From contig NZ_CP089466.1 in assembly GCF_021233415.1 (NCBI RefSeq), positions 1,116,001-1,180,000 of the forward strand: DNA of 64,000 nucleotides, read 5' to 3'. The notes under the pieces were generated by a model that was given only the letters and a program-made list of their open reading frames with translations, was not told the DNA's origin and made no database searches. Made by a program: the position numbers and the translations under genes. Source of the stretch: Halobacterium litoreum (lineage in GTDB: Archaea; Halobacteriota; Halobacteria; Halobacteriales; Halobacteriaceae). Below, piece after piece: positions 35,205 to 44,579 of this stretch; position 1 is the first letter of the stretch, and every line of letters begins with the position of its first letter.

Positions 35205-35411
35205 ATGGCAGACCCCTCCACGTTCCGCGACAGCACGCAAATCGTGCTCCCCGCGTCCGCCCTGGAGGGGATTCGAGAGGACGTCGAGGCCGAGTTCGTC
35301 GTCACCATCTTCGAACCGGAGGACTCCGAGGTCGTCCGCATCATCGGCAGCCCCGTCGTCATCAAGGAGGTCAGCGAGTTCCTGACGCGTCACGGCATCA
35401 GTCTCCCGTAA
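35205..35411 (+). CDS. VNG_1110C-family small protein upstream of rpl11
   Basis: A 68-residue acidic protein: PSTFRDSTQIVLPASALEGI, then FVVTIFEPEDSEVVRIIGSP and a final FLTRHGISLP. I recognise the family found in the same place before rpl11 in other haloarchaea (VNG_1110C family); its role is unknown. TTAAT at 35174-35178 is 29 nt before the ATG (leaderless), supporting 35205 over an upstream ATG at 35184. The conserved linkage hints at a translation-related function (inference). Confidence 0.8.
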   Translation: MADPSTFRDSTQIVLPASALEGIREDVEAEFVVTIFEPEDSEVVRIIGSPVVIKEVSEFLTRHGISLP

Positions 35412-35419
35412 AAGACAAG

Positions 35420-35430
35420 GGTTAAAACCG
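35420..35430 (+). promoter_or_regulatory. TATA box of rpl11
   Basis: GGTTAAAACC contains TTAAAA about 25 nt before the rpl11 ATG, giving an almost leaderless L11 mRNA separate from the rpl1 operon. Confidence 0.6.
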
Positions 35431-35450
35431 CGGCGACGGTTCTTCTGGGT

Positions 35451-35942
35451 ATGGCTGAGACGATCGAAGTACTCGTACCCGGTGGTCAAGCAGACCCCGG
35501 TCCGCCGCTGGGCCCGGAACTCGGCCCGACCCCCGTGGACGTGCAGGCAGTCGTACAGGAAATCAACGACCAGACCGCCGCGTTCGACGGTACCGAGGTT
35601 CCGGTCACCGTCGAGTACGAGGAGGACGGCTCCTTCACCATCGAAGTCGGTGTCCCGCCGACGGCGGCGCTCGTCAAGGACGAGGCCGGCTTCGAGACCG
35701 GTTCCGGCGAACCCCAGGAGAACTTCGTCGCGGACCTCTCCATCGAGCAGCTGAAGACCATCGCGGAGCAGAAGAAGCCCGACCTGCTGGCCTACGACAC
35801 GCGGAACGCCGCGAAGGAGGTCGCCGGCACGTGTGCCTCCCTCGGCGTCACCATCGAAGGCGAGGACGCGCGCACCTTCAAGCAGCGCGTCGACGACGGC
35901 GACTACGACGACGTCCTCGGTGCCGAAGAAGCGGCAGCCTGA
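35451..35942 (+). CDS. rpl11: 50S ribosomal protein L11
   Basis: A 163-residue L11: VLVPGGQADPGPPLGPELGP at the N-terminus (binds the GTPase-associated centre of 23S rRNA through the C-terminal domain), VGVPPTAALVKDEAG in the middle, and VAGTCASLGVTIEG near the end, with a haloarchaeal acidic tail DVLGAEEAAA. In halobacteria L11 is known to be transcribed on its own, apart from L1-L10-L12; the promoter here agrees. The tail is repeated just downstream (see separate entry). Confidence 0.97.
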   Translation: MAETIEVLVPGGQADPGPPLGPELGPTPVDVQAVVQEINDQTAAFDGTEVPVTVEYEEDGSFTIEVGVPPTAALVKDEAGFETGSGEPQENFVADLSIEQLKTIAEQKKPDLLAYDTRNAAKEVAGTCASLGVTIEGEDARTFKQRVDDGDYDDVLGAEEAAA

Positions 35943-35955
35943 GGCACCGAGGGGT

Positions 35956-35974
35956 CGAGTCGCTTCGCGACTCG
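35956..35974. repeat. Perfect hairpin between rpl11 and its ghost tail
   Basis: CGAGTCGC (35956-35963) and GCGACTCG (35967-35974) pair perfectly around a TTC loop. There is no T-run behind it, so it is not an obvious terminator. Confidence 0.6.
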
Positions 35975-36006
35975 GTGTGCTCGGCGCTGAAGAAGCAGCG
36001 GCGTAA
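35974..36006 (+). pseudogene. Remnant of a second rpl11 3' end
   Basis: Reads GVLGAEEAAA then TAA, nearly the same as the true L11 end DVLGAEEAAA then TGA at 35910-35942. Apart from the first residue, the nucleotide differences fall at codon third positions and in the stop codon, so this is a diverged coding tail and not a fresh tandem copy. The sequence before it is a hairpin and does not look like L11. Best explanation: an incoming rpl11 allele replaced the resident gene but left its last codons behind. Confidence 0.6.
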
Positions 36007-36080
36007 GCGCGACGCACAGAACACCGCGTTTCTCCTGCTTTCTCGCCGGCCAGCCTCGCGGCCGTCTCGCCGCCCAGCGG

Positions 36081-36103
36081 CCCCGTGGACGGCTCCCACG
36101 GGG
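36081..36103. repeat. Hairpin upstream of the rpl1 promoter
   Basis: CCCCGTGG (36081-36088) pairs with CCACGGGG (36096-36103) around a 7-nt loop. It lies about 15 nt before the rpl1 TATA box; it could end rpl11 transcription, preceded by T-rich tracts at 36028-36043, or be without function. Confidence 0.4.
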
Positions 36104-36118
36104 AATCGGCTTCGACGG

Positions 36119-36225
36119 TTTTAAGGCTGGCATCCACTTCTGTCGAAGCGAGACAGGCGTAGCCTGTTTCACTGACCCGTAGGAGATCTGGCCTTCACAG
36201 GGTCGACGCACTACGGAGGTGAAAG
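36119..36225 (+). promoter_or_regulatory. rpl1-rpl10-rpl12 promoter and leader with possible L1-binding structure
   Basis: TTTTAA at 36119-36124 is the TATA box, putting the start near 36148 and giving a leader of roughly 75 nt. In halobacteria the leader of this operon is known to be about that long and to mimic the L1 site on 23S rRNA for autoregulation. Here GACCC (36174-36178) pairs with GGGTC (36200-36204) around an internal loop with GTAGGAGATCTGG, the candidate L1 site. GGAGGTGA (36215-36222) is the Shine-Dalgarno sequence of rpl1. Confidence 0.6.
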
Positions 36226-36864
36226 ATGGCAGACAACGATATTGAAGAGGCCGTACGTCGCGCGCTCGACGAGGCTCCACAGCGGAATTTCCGCGAAACC
36301 GTGGACCTCGCCGTGAACCTGCGTGACCTCGACCTCAACGACCCGTCGAATCGAGTCGACGAGGGCGTCGTGCTGCCGTCGGGCACCGGTCAGGAGACGA
36401 AAATCGTGGTCTTCGCAGACGGCGAGACCGCGGTTCGAGCCGAAGAAGTCGCCGACGAGGTTCTTGACGGGGACGACCTCGCAGACCTCGGCGACGACAC
36501 CGACGCCGCGAAGGATCTCGCAGACGAGACGGACTTCTTCGTGGCGGAAGCATCCATGATGCAAGACATCGCGGGTGCGCTCGGTCAAGTACTCGGCCCG
36601 CGCGGCAAGATGCCGACGCCGCTCCAGCCCGACGACGACGTCGTCGAGACTATCAACCGAATGAAAAACACCGTGCAGCTTCGCAGCCGCGACCGACGCA
36701 CGTTCCACACGCGCGTCGGCGCGGAGGACATGTCCGCCGAGGACATCGCCGACAACGTCGACGTCATCCTGCGTCGCCTGCACGCGGACCTCGAGAAGGG
36801 CCCGCTCAACATCGACTCCGTCTTCGTGAAGACGACGATGGGGCCCGCCGTGGAGGTGGCCTGA
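36226..36864 (+). CDS. rpl1: 50S ribosomal protein L1
   Basis: A 212-residue L1: [20 protein letters not shown] at the start, the lysine/arginine-rich [17 protein letters not shown] and the C-terminal [11 protein letters not shown]. It binds the L1 stalk of 23S rRNA and, in archaea, its own mRNA leader. A strong GGAGGTGAAAG ribosome site precedes the ATG, and the stop is 1 nt before the rpl10 ATG. Confidence 0.97.
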   Translation: MADNDIEEAVRRALDEAPQRNFRETVDLAVNLRDLDLNDPSNRVDEGVVLPSGTGQETKIVVFADGETAVRAEEVADEVLDGDDLADLGDDTDAAKDLADETDFFVAEASMMQDIAGALGQVLGPRGKMPTPLQPDDDVVETINRMKNTVQLRSRDRRTFHTRVGAEDMSAEDIADNVDVILRRLHADLEKGPLNIDSVFVKTTMGPAVEVA

Positions 36865-36865
36865 G

Positions 36866-37912
36866 ATGTCCGCCGAAGAACGCACGACCGACCACGTTCC
36901 GGAGTGGAAGCAGGCGGAAGTCGACGAGCTCGTCGAACTCCTGCAGCGCTACGACAGCGTGGGCGTCGTGAACGTCACGGGCATCCCGAGCAAGCAGCTC
37001 CAGGACATGCGCCGCGGCCTGCACGGGCAGGCGGTGCTCCGCATGAGCCGGAACACGCTGCTCGTGCGCGCCCTCGAGCAGGTCGACGACGGCCTCGAAG
37101 AGCTCACCCAGTACGTCTCGGGTGAGGTCGGCCTCGTCGCCACGAACGACAACCCCTTCGGGCTGTTCAAGCAGCTCGAAGCGTCGAAGACCCCCGCGCC
37201 CATCAGCGCCGGCGAGGTCGCCCCGAACGACATCGTCATCCCCGAGGGTGACACCGGCATCGACCCCGGTCCGTTCGTCGGCGAACTCCAGCAGATCGGC
37301 GCGAACGCGCGCATCCAGGAAGGTTCCATCCAGGTCCTCGAGGACTCCGTCGTCGTCGAGGAGGGTGGCACCGTCTCCGACGACGTGTCCAACGTCCTCT
37401 CGGAACTCGGCATCGAGCCGAAGGAGGTCGGTCTCGACCTGCGCGGCGTCTACTCCGAGGGCGTCCTGTTCACGCCCGACGAACTGGAGATCGACGTGGA
37501 GGAGTACCGCGCGGACATCGAGTCCGCGGTCGCCTCCGCCCGGAACCTCTCGATCAACGCCGGCTACCCGACGGCTCAGACCGTCTCGACGATGCTCGCG
37601 AAGGGCAGCGGCGAGGCCAAGAGCCTCGGTCTGCAGGCCAGCATCGAGAGCCCGGACCTCGCAGACGACCTCGTGAGCAAGGCGGACGCGCAGGTTCGCG
37701 CGCTCGCCGCGCAGATCGACGACGAGGAGGCGCTCCCGGAGGAACTCCGGGACGTCGAAGCCCCCGCCGCGTCCGCTGAGGACGACGGCGAGGACGACGA
37801 AGATGCACAGGACGACGAAGCAACTGATTCCGAGGCAGACGCCGACGACTCCGACGACGGAGACGACGACGGGGACGACGGCGCCGAAGGCCTCGGGGAG
37901 ATGTTCGGATAA
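36866..37912 (+). CDS. rplP0: 50S ribosomal protein L10 (P0, stalk base)
   Basis: A 348-residue archaeal L10/P0: N-terminal rRNA-binding domain ([35 protein letters not shown]), the archaeal insertion, L12-binding helices from about 240, then a very acidic repeat region ([20 protein letters not shown]) ending EGLGEMFG. This final octapeptide is nearly the same as the end of L12 and recruits translation factors. It overlaps the rpl1 unit closely and is followed after 2 nt by rpl12. Confidence 0.97.
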   Translation: MSAEERTTDHVPEWKQAEVDELVELLQRYDSVGVVNVTGIPSKQLQDMRRGLHGQAVLRMSRNTLLVRALEQVDDGLEELTQYVSGEVGLVATNDNPFGLFKQLEASKTPAPISAGEVAPNDIVIPEGDTGIDPGPFVGELQQIGANARIQEGSIQVLEDSVVVEEGGTVSDDVSNVLSELGIEPKEVGLDLRGVYSEGVLFTPDELEIDVEEYRADIESAVASARNLSINAGYPTAQTVSTMLAKGSGEAKSLGLQASIESPDLADDLVSKADAQVRALAAQIDDEEALPEELRDVEAPAASAEDDGEDDEDAQDDEATDSEADADDSDDGDDDGDDGAEGLGEMFG

Positions 37913-37914
37913 CA

Positions 37915-38256
37915 ATGGAGTACGTTTACGCAGCCCTCATCCTGAACGAGTCTGGCGAAGAGATCAACGAAGACAACATCACCGGCGTCCTCGAGGCCGC
38001 CGGCGTCGACGTCGAGGAGTCCCGCGTCAAGGCGCTCGTCGCCGCGCTGGAGGACGTCGACATCGAAGAGGCCGTCGAGCAGGCGGCCGCCGCGCCCGCC
38101 GCGGGCGCCGCCGCGTCCGGCGGTTCCTCGGAGTCCGAGGAGTCCGCCGACGAGGGCGACGACGAGGAGGAAGCCGCCGAGGAAGCGGCCGAGGACGAAG
38201 GCGACGACGAGGACGAGGAGGCCAGCGGCGAAGGTCTCGGCGACCTCTTCGGCTAA
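37915..38256 (+). CDS. rpl12: 50S ribosomal protein L12 (P1, stalk)
   Basis: A 113-residue protein: [20 protein letters not shown] starts the dimerisation domain, an alanine-rich hinge ([15 protein letters not shown]) follows, then an acidic stretch and the factor-binding end EGLGDLFG shared with P0. It forms the multi-dimer stalk with P0. Last gene of the operon, followed by a hairpin and T-run terminator. Confidence 0.97.
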   Translation: MEYVYAALILNESGEEINEDNITGVLEAAGVDVEESRVKALVAALEDVDIEEAVEQAAAAPAAGAAASGGSSESEESADEGDDEEEAAEEAAEDEGDDEDEEASGEGLGDLFG

Positions 38257-38259
38257 TTC

Positions 38260-38287
38260 GGTTCCGCGAACCCACGAATTTTCTTTC
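38260..38287 (+). terminator. Terminator after rpl12
   Basis: GGTTC (38260-38264) pairs with GAACC (38268-38272) around CGC, followed by a T-rich tract (TTTTCTTT). This marks the probable end of the rpl1-rpl10-rpl12 mRNA. Confidence 0.5.
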
Positions 38288-38361
38288 GCGCGCTGCGCCG
38301 ACCAGCGACGCGTCCGCGCCGCGCGTAACTTGAAGTAGGGGAGCGCGGCCAACTCGCGGCG

Positions 38362-39594
38362 ATGGAGGCGCTGGGCGTGCGCGTGTTCGTCGGCCCTGCG
38401 GCGACAGCCGCGGCACTCGCCGCGATTTCATCCGGCGTGCTGCTCGGCGCGTGCTCGGGGTTGGTGCCGGGACTGCACGTGAACACGCTCGCGCTCCTGC
38501 TGGCGGCGGGTGCGCCACTCGTACCGGGGCCGCCACATCTCGTCGGGGCGGCGTTGCTGGCGGCGGGCGTCACGCATTCGTTTCTGGACGTGGTGCCGAC
38601 GCTCGCGCTCGGGGTGCCGGACCCGGCGATGGCGGTGAGTGCGCTCCCCGGCCACCGCCTCGTGATGGGCGGTCGGGGTCGGGAGGCGCTGCGGGTGTCG
38701 GCGCTCGGGAGCGGCGTCGCCGTCGCGGTGGCGTTCGCCGCCGGCGCGCCCGTGACGTGGCTGGCGAAGCGGGCCGCGCCCGTGGTGTACGCGCACCTCT
38801 CGGTCGCGATTGCGCTCCTGTTGGGATTCTTGGTCGCTCGGGAGTCGTCGTGGCGGGCGCGACTCGGCGGCGCGCTCTCGGTCGCCGCCAGCGGCCTGCT
38901 CGGCGTCGTCGCGCTCCCGTTGGACCCGTCGGGTGTCGTTCCGACGGGTGACGTGCTCGCGCCCCTGTTCGCGGGCCTGTTCGGTGCACCCGTCCTGCTC
39001 GCGGCGTACCGCGGCTCTGGCGTCCCCGAGCAACACGACCCCGCGATTGCTGGTCGTCCACTGGACGTCGTCAGGCCGGGCGTCGCCGGCAGTCTCGCGG
39101 GGGCGGCGGTCGCGTACGTCCCCGGCATGTCGGGCGCCATCGCGGCCGTCGCGGCGCTCGACGTCACGAGCGCGGACGGCGACCGTGCGTTCATCGCGGC
39201 GCTCTCCGGCGTCAACACCGCCAACACCGTCTTCGCGCTGTACGCGCTGTTCGCGCTCGGCGAACCCCGAACCGGCGTGCTGGTGGCCTTCGAGCGCGCG
39301 AGTCTGCCGCGGACGCTCCCGCTGTTGCTCGCGAGCGTCGCGCTCGCGTCGTGTGTCGCGGCCGTGCTCGTGCCGGTGCTCGGCGACCGGTACTTCCGGC
39401 TGATTCGCGCCGTCGACCACGAGCGCCTCACGCTCGCGGTGTGTGGCCTCCTCGCAGTCCTCTCGTGGCTGTTCGCGGGCGTCCTCGGCGTCGGTTTGCT
39501 GGTGGTCGCGACGCTCGTGGGGCTGATTCCGCCGCGCTTCGGCGCGCGTCGCGTCCACCTGATGGGAGTGTTGCTCGTTCCCATCGCCACGTGA
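38362..39594 (+). CDS. TctA-like (DUF112) integral membrane protein
   Basis: A 410-residue protein with about eleven membrane segments. GACSGLVPGLHVNTLALL near residue 30 and AYVPGMSGAIAAVAAL near residue 250 are the two repeated Pro-Gly hairpins of the tripartite tricarboxylate transporter large subunit TctA, in a diverged archaeal form. No TctB or TctC gene is near, so a stand-alone carrier is likely. AACTTGAAG about 30 nt before the ATG is a weak TATA element. Substrate unknown. Confidence 0.8.
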   Translation: MEALGVRVFVGPAATAAALAAISSGVLLGACSGLVPGLHVNTLALLLAAGAPLVPGPPHLVGAALLAAGVTHSFLDVVPTLALGVPDPAMAVSALPGHRLVMGGRGREALRVSALGSGVAVAVAFAAGAPVTWLAKRAAPVVYAHLSVAIALLLGFLVARESSWRARLGGALSVAASGLLGVVALPLDPSGVVPTGDVLAPLFAGLFGAPVLLAAYRGSGVPEQHDPAIAGRPLDVVRPGVAGSLAGAAVAYVPGMSGAIAAVAALDVTSADGDRAFIAALSGVNTANTVFALYALFALGEPRTGVLVAFERASLPRTLPLLLASVALASCVAAVLVPVLGDRYFRLIRAVDHERLTLAVCGLLAVLSWLFAGVLGVGLLVVATLVGLIPPRFGARRVHLMGVLLVPIAT

Positions 39595-39674
39595 CTACTG
39601 TGGCATACGTACGCACACCGACGGAAATGACGTCGACGTATTCGTCAGTTCCGGACGTTAGGCCGCCGTACCCC

Positions 39675-39683
39675 TATTATAAA
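39675..39683 (+). promoter_or_regulatory. TATA box of the pst operon
   Basis: TATTATAAA lies 38 nt (centre) before the pstS ATG, giving a leader of about 10 nt. GTTAGGCCGCCGTACC just upstream (39658-39673) is in the place where phosphate-responsive boxes are found in halobacteria, but the motif was not verified. Confidence 0.55.
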
Positions 39684-39716
39684 CGGGTTTAGTATCGACC
39701 GCGCTCTACGTAGGTG

Positions 39717-40886
39717 ATGCCGCAGGACAAAGGGCGGTTCTCCGAGTTCGCATCGCGTCGCAAGTTCCTCGCTGCCACCGGTGCCGCGGGCACGGCGATG
39801 GTCGCCGGCTGTCAGGGGGGCGGTAACGACGACGACAGCGACGACCCAGCGACTGAGGAGGAGCAGGACACCACGGAACCGGAGGAGACCGAACAGGAGA
39901 CGACCGAGGACGAACAGGACACCAGTCTGGCCACGGACACCCTCGTCGGCGACGGTTCCTCGACGGTGTTCCCCATCGCGAACACGGGCGCGTCGTTCTG
40001 GAACTCCAACCCGGAGCCGGGCGACGGCGACTACTTCCCGCAGGAGTGGGCCGACCGCATCGGCACCGACGAGCGACTCGCCGACCACTTCGCCAGCCGC
40101 TACGGCTGGGAGCCGACCGGCAAGCGCTCGGTGCCGCCGTTCCGCGTGAGCATCGCGCTCTCGCACTCCGGCACTGGCATCGAGGGCGTCATGGAGGGCC
40201 GCATCGACATCGGTGACGCGAGCTCCACGGCGGAAGCCGAACTCGCCGGTAGCGACGTCTCCGAGGAGGAACTGGACAAGTTCGTCGACCACGTCGTCGG
40301 CGTCGACGGCCAGCCAATCGTCGTCTCGAAGGAGATCAAGGACGCGGGCGTCACGGACATCACCATCGAGGAACTGCGCCAAATCTACAAGCAGGAGATT
40401 ACGAACTGGAGCGAACTCGGCGGCCCGGACAAGGAGATTCTCGCGCTCGGTCGCGCCCCCGGCTCGGGAACGAACACGGCGTTCCTCGTGAACGTGATGG
40501 GCGACGCCGAGGCGTCCATCTCGCCGGACCAGCGCTACGGGAAAAACCAGCAGCTCCAGCAGGCCGTCGCGACCGCCGACAACGCCATCGCGTACATCGC
40601 GCTCGCGTTCGTCCAGCCCGAGGGGCAGGTCCCGCCCATCGGCCTCGAAATCGACGGCACGCTCTACGAGTACGGGAAGAACCTCGGCTCCAAGGAGTAT
40701 CCGCTGGCCCGCGACCTCCACTGTTACACGTGGGAGGACACGAGCCGGCAGGAGGCCGCGTTCGTCAACTTCCTGCTCTCGGACTTCGGGCAGGAGTACT
40801 TCGTGAAGTCGAACAACTACTTCGCGCTGCCGCCGGAGCGCCGCGAGGCCCAACGCGAGAAGGTCGCCGCGAGCAACTACGAGTAA
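39717..40886 (+). CDS. pstS: Phosphate ABC transporter substrate-binding protein
   Basis: A 389-residue lipoprotein: Tat motif RRKFLAATG, lipobox VAGC (about residue 33), an acidic Asp/Glu/Thr linker of about 50 residues, then the phosphate-binding domain with DGSSTVFPI, SIALSHSGTGIEG, and APGSGTNTAFL (phosphate loop). The ATG 39717 is preferred to a GTG one codon earlier. First gene of pstS-C-A-B-phoU; phosphate starvation control is expected from the family. Confidence 0.94.
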   Translation: MPQDKGRFSEFASRRKFLAATGAAGTAMVAGCQGGGNDDDSDDPATEEEQDTTEPEETEQETTEDEQDTSLATDTLVGDGSSTVFPIANTGASFWNSNPEPGDGDYFPQEWADRIGTDERLADHFASRYGWEPTGKRSVPPFRVSIALSHSGTGIEGVMEGRIDIGDASSTAEAELAGSDVSEEELDKFVDHVVGVDGQPIVVSKEIKDAGVTDITIEELRQIYKQEITNWSELGGPDKEILALGRAPGSGTNTAFLVNVMGDAEASISPDQRYGKNQQLQQAVATADNAIAYIALAFVQPEGQVPPIGLEIDGTLYEYGKNLGSKEYPLARDLHCYTWEDTSRQEAAFVNFLLSDFGQEYFVKSNNYFALPPERREAQREKVAASNYE

Positions 40887-40970
40887 CGCCGTCGCCGCCG
40901 GTCGTCAGCCGCTGTCATCCACTGCCGTCCGCTTTCGAAGACACCGAAATCGCACACAGTTATCGCATAC

Positions 40971-42041
40971 ATGGTATCCAGAATCGTCGAGAGTCTCCGA
41001 AACTATCGGTCCCGGAACGAGGACACAGCGCTCGTCTTACTGGCGGTGACCGCGCTGTCGCTGGTGGCGGCCTTCGCGTTGTTCTACCAGCAGTCCCGGT
41101 GGACCGTCGTCCCGGTGGCGTTGTTCTTCCTGTTGACGGTGGTCGGCTGGGTCAAATATCAGGCGACCATCGCGCGCGGGCTGACGTTCGTCATGACCGT
41201 CGCGACGGTCTCCGTCCTCGGTCTCATCGTCGCGTTCCTGTTCGTTCGCGCGTGGCCGGCGTTCGACCAGATGGGACTGGAGGCGCTGTACCGGAGCAAC
41301 GAACCGCTGTGGAAGCCCGCGAAGGACACGCCGTGGTCGCTCGCGCCGATGATTCTCGGCACGATGATAACCACGGTCATCGCGACGGCGGTGGCCGCGC
41401 CGCTGGGCATCGCGGGCGCGCTCTACATCAGCGAAATCGCCTCGGACACCACCCGCGAAGTCGTGAAGCCGGGCATCGAGTTGATGGCTGGGATTCCCTC
41501 CATCACGTACGGGTTCATCGGCTTCACCATCGTGAACCGCTTTTTCTACGAGAAGTTCCAGACCTCCACGATTGGGAACTACTTCACCGTCGGCGTGATG
41601 ATCGGCATCATGGCGCTGCCGACCATCGTGTCGGTCGCCGAGGACGCGCTGTCGACAGTGCCCGAGGCGATGAAGAGCGGGGCGCTGGCGGTGGGGACGA
41701 CGAACTGGCAGACGATGAAGAGCGTCACCCTGCCGTCGGCGTTCTCGGGCGTGTCCGCCGCCGTCCTGCTCGGCGTCGGGCGCGCGATGGGGGAGACGAT
41801 GGCGGCGACCGTGATGATTCCCCACACGGTCGGATTTCCGGACCCGGTCTACGACGTGTTCGGCGGCGTCGGTAAGACGCTGACCACCGTCATCGCCTTC
41901 GAGGGCGGGAACGCGACGGGCCGCCACCTCGAGGGGCTGTTCGCGGCGGGCGTCGTGTTGTTCGCGATGGTGCTCGTGTTGAGCGTCACTTCGCAGGTGA
42001 TTCAGGCGCGCATGCGGCGCAAGTACGGTGGTGACCGATGA
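40971..42041 (+). CDS. pstC: Phosphate ABC transporter permease PstC
   Basis: A 356-residue protein. After two N-terminal membrane helices come the transporter helices with GIAGALYISEIASDTTREVV, GIPSITYGFIGFTIVN, the EAA-like loop PEAMKSGALAVGTTNWQTMK and GVGRAMGETMAATVMIP. It pairs with PstA; its stop overlaps the pstA ATG by 4 nt. Confidence 0.94.
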   Translation: MVSRIVESLRNYRSRNEDTALVLLAVTALSLVAAFALFYQQSRWTVVPVALFFLLTVVGWVKYQATIARGLTFVMTVATVSVLGLIVAFLFVRAWPAFDQMGLEALYRSNEPLWKPAKDTPWSLAPMILGTMITTVIATAVAAPLGIAGALYISEIASDTTREVVKPGIELMAGIPSITYGFIGFTIVNRFFYEKFQTSTIGNYFTVGVMIGIMALPTIVSVAEDALSTVPEAMKSGALAVGTTNWQTMKSVTLPSAFSGVSAAVLLGVGRAMGETMAATVMIPHTVGFPDPVYDVFGGVGKTLTTVIAFEGGNATGRHLEGLFAAGVVLFAMVLVLSVTSQVIQARMRRKYGGDR

Positions 42042-43681
42042 GCACGTTCGAACAGAACGCGCTGGTCTCCACCGAGACGACGCTCCGCGAGTACGTGTCG
42101 ACGGGCGTGATGGCGCTCGGCGCGGTGTTGTTCCTCGCCAGTTGGGTCGTGTTGTTCCAGTGGGTCGGCGAGTCGACGCCCGTGCTCGGCGTCGACCTGT
42201 TCGCGCTGTTCGGCGTCCTCCTGCTCGCGATGGCCGTCGGCATCGCGGGCGTCGGCGTCGCGTCGCGCGTCGGGTACGTCTCCGCGTCGCCGTCCCGGAG
42301 CGCCGGCCTCGTCGTCGGCGTGCTGTTCGGTGGCATCGGGTTCGCTGTCGGCGGACTGGCGGCCTCCCAGACGTTCGGCCTCGGCACCGTCGGCTGGGTC
42401 GCCGCCGCGCTGGCGTTCGGTGGCGCGACGACCGCACTCGCCGTCGGCCCCCGCGAGGACGTGGGGTCGACGTTCCCGCCGGCGCTGTTCCTCGCGTTCC
42501 TCGGCGCGCTGTTCGTCACCGGCACCGTCGACCTCGGGTGGTCGTGGTCGCCGACCGACATCTCGGCGACGTTCGTCGGGTCCGTGATGGTTCCCGTGTT
42601 GACCGTCGTCGGGTCGCTGGTCGGGTCGTGGAGCGCCGCGAAGGCCCGAGCCGGCTTCGGGACGCAGGGCCGCGAGAGCGGCGCGTTCTACTTGATTCGG
42701 TTGAGCGTGTTCGGGATGCTCGGCGTCCTCGCGTTGCTCGTCGGCTTCATCGTGAAGAACGGCTCGGAGACGGCGCTCACGAACTCGCACTTCGGGTTCG
42801 ATGGGCACATCGACCTGCCCGGGAGGCTGTTCGGCGTGAGTCTGCCGGACTGGACGATTCCGTTCTTCGACGTGCAGGTCCCGTTCGTGACGAACGTCTC
42901 CCAGAGCCTCTTCATCGACGTGCCGGGGCTGGCGCCCGCCATCCTCGGGACGCTGTGGCTGGTGCTCGGCGCGATGCTGTTCGCGGTGCCTCTCGGGCTG
43001 GCGGCCGCCATCTTCCTCGCGGAGTACACGGAGAGCCGGCTGTTCCGCCAGGTCGTGGAAATCGCGACGAACGGCCTCTGGAGCACCCCGAGCATCGTCT
43101 TCGGTCTGTTCGGGCTGGCGTTCCTCGTGCCGCGGTTCGGCGGCGGGAAGTCCCTGATTTCGGGCCAGCTCGTCCTCGGGTTCATGCTCCTGCCGCTCGT
43201 CGTCATCACGAGTTACGAGTCCATCAAGGCGGTTCCCGACGAGTACCGGGACGCGAGCGCCGCGCTCGGCGTGACCCAGTGGCAGACAATCAAGAGCGCC
43301 GTGCTCCCGGCGGCGATGCCGGGCGTCATCACGGGCGTCATTCTCGGCGTCGGCCGCATCGCGGGCGAGACGGCGCCGCTCCTGTTGGTGTACGGCGGCC
43401 CGCCGTTCTCCAGCCAGCAGCCGAACGTGCTGTCGAAGTTCCAGTTCACGAGTTCGCCGCCGTTCGTCTCCAACACCGCGCTGATGGACGCCGGGAGCGC
43501 GCTCCCGTACCAACTCTACACGTCGATTACGAGCGGGCGACTGCCCGGACAGGGCGCGCCGTTCACCGTGCAGGAGTTCGGCTGGGGGACCGCGCTCGTC
43601 CTGCTCGTCGTCGTCCTCGGACTGTACGCAATCGGCATCGCGAGTCGCATCTACTTCCGGAGGAAACTGTACAATGAGTAA
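42038..43681 (+). CDS. pstA: Phosphate ABC transporter permease PstA with long N-terminal membrane extension
   Basis: A 547-residue protein, almost double the bacterial PstA. Residues 1-260 carry about eight extra membrane segments with no clear relative; the C-terminal 290 residues are PstA proper: [58 protein letters not shown] (EAA loop) and [17 protein letters not shown]. The extension seems common in haloarchaea and may act in regulation or stability. Overlaps pstB by 8 nt. Confidence 0.92.
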   Translation: MSTFEQNALVSTETTLREYVSTGVMALGAVLFLASWVVLFQWVGESTPVLGVDLFALFGVLLLAMAVGIAGVGVASRVGYVSASPSRSAGLVVGVLFGGIGFAVGGLAASQTFGLGTVGWVAAALAFGGATTALAVGPREDVGSTFPPALFLAFLGALFVTGTVDLGWSWSPTDISATFVGSVMVPVLTVVGSLVGSWSAAKARAGFGTQGRESGAFYLIRLSVFGMLGVLALLVGFIVKNGSETALTNSHFGFDGHIDLPGRLFGVSLPDWTIPFFDVQVPFVTNVSQSLFIDVPGLAPAILGTLWLVLGAMLFAVPLGLAAAIFLAEYTESRLFRQVVEIATNGLWSTPSIVFGLFGLAFLVPRFGGGKSLISGQLVLGFMLLPLVVITSYESIKAVPDEYRDASAALGVTQWQTIKSAVLPAAMPGVITGVILGVGRIAGETAPLLLVYGGPPFSSQQPNVLSKFQFTSSPPFVSNTALMDAGSALPYQLYTSITSGRLPGQGAPFTVQEFGWGTALVLLVVVLGLYAIGIASRIYFRRKLYNE

Positions 43682-44579
43682 CGCCGACACCACGACCCAA
43701 GACCAGCACGCACAGGCCGCGCAGACGACCACGGGCGAGACCGTCGAGGAGGTCCGCGACGAGTGGGCCGACTACGACTTTGGCGGCGAGCCGATGGTAT
43801 CCGTCGAGGGCTTGAACGTCCACTACGGCTCGGACCACGCGCTGAAAGGCGTCGCGATGGACATCCCCGACGAGAGCGTCACCGCGCTCATCGGCCCGTC
43901 GGGCTGCGGGAAGTCCACCTACCTCCGATGTCTGAACCGGATGAACGACCGCATCAAGGCCGCGAGCGTCGACGGCTCCGTGGAGGTCGGCGGCGAGGAG
44001 ATTTACCAGGACGGCACGAATCTGGTGGAACTTCGCAAGCGCGTCGGGATGGTGTTCCAGGCGCCAAATCCGTTCCCGAAGTCGATTCGGGACAACATCG
44101 CGTACGGTCCGCGGAAGCACGGCGACATCGACACCGGGCTCGTGAGCCGCCTGTTCGGCCGCGACGACCGCGAGCGGGAGGACGAACTCGTGGAGCAGTG
44201 TCTACGTGACGCTGCGCTCTGGGACGAGGTGGCCGACCGCCTAGACGACAACGCGCTCGGCCTCTCCGGCGGCCAACAGCAGCGTCTCTGCATCGCGCGA
44301 GCGCTCGCCGTCGACCCCGACGTGCTGTTGATGGACGAACCGGCGAGCGCGCTCGACCCCATCGCCACCGCGAAAATCGAGGACCTCATCGAGGAACTCG
44401 CGGAGGAGTACACGGTGGTCGTCGTCACGCACAACATGCAGCAGGCCGCCCGCATCAGCGACCAGACCGCCGTCTTCCTCACCGGCGGCGAACTCGTGGA
44501 GTACGGCGACACCGACCAGATATTCGAGAACCCCGAGAGCCAGCGCGTCGAGGACTACATCACGGGGAAGTTCGGCTAA
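43674..44579 (+). CDS. pstB: Phosphate ABC transporter ATP-binding protein
   Basis: A 301-residue ATPase: an N-terminal Gln/Thr-rich tail of about 35 residues, Walker [20 protein letters not shown] (PstB hallmark), [16 protein letters not shown], signature [17 protein letters not shown] and Walker [24 protein letters not shown] precedes the start. Its TAA shares the A of the next ATG (TAATG). Confidence 0.96.
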   Translation: MSNADTTTQDQHAQAAQTTTGETVEEVRDEWADYDFGGEPMVSVEGLNVHYGSDHALKGVAMDIPDESVTALIGPSGCGKSTYLRCLNRMNDRIKAASVDGSVEVGGEEIYQDGTNLVELRKRVGMVFQAPNPFPKSIRDNIAYGPRKHGDIDTGLVSRLFGRDDREREDELVEQCLRDAALWDEVADRLDDNALGLSGGQQQRLCIARALAVDPDVLLMDEPASALDPIATAKIEDLIEELAEEYTVVVVTHNMQQAARISDQTAVFLTGGELVEYGDTDQIFENPESQRVEDYITGKFG

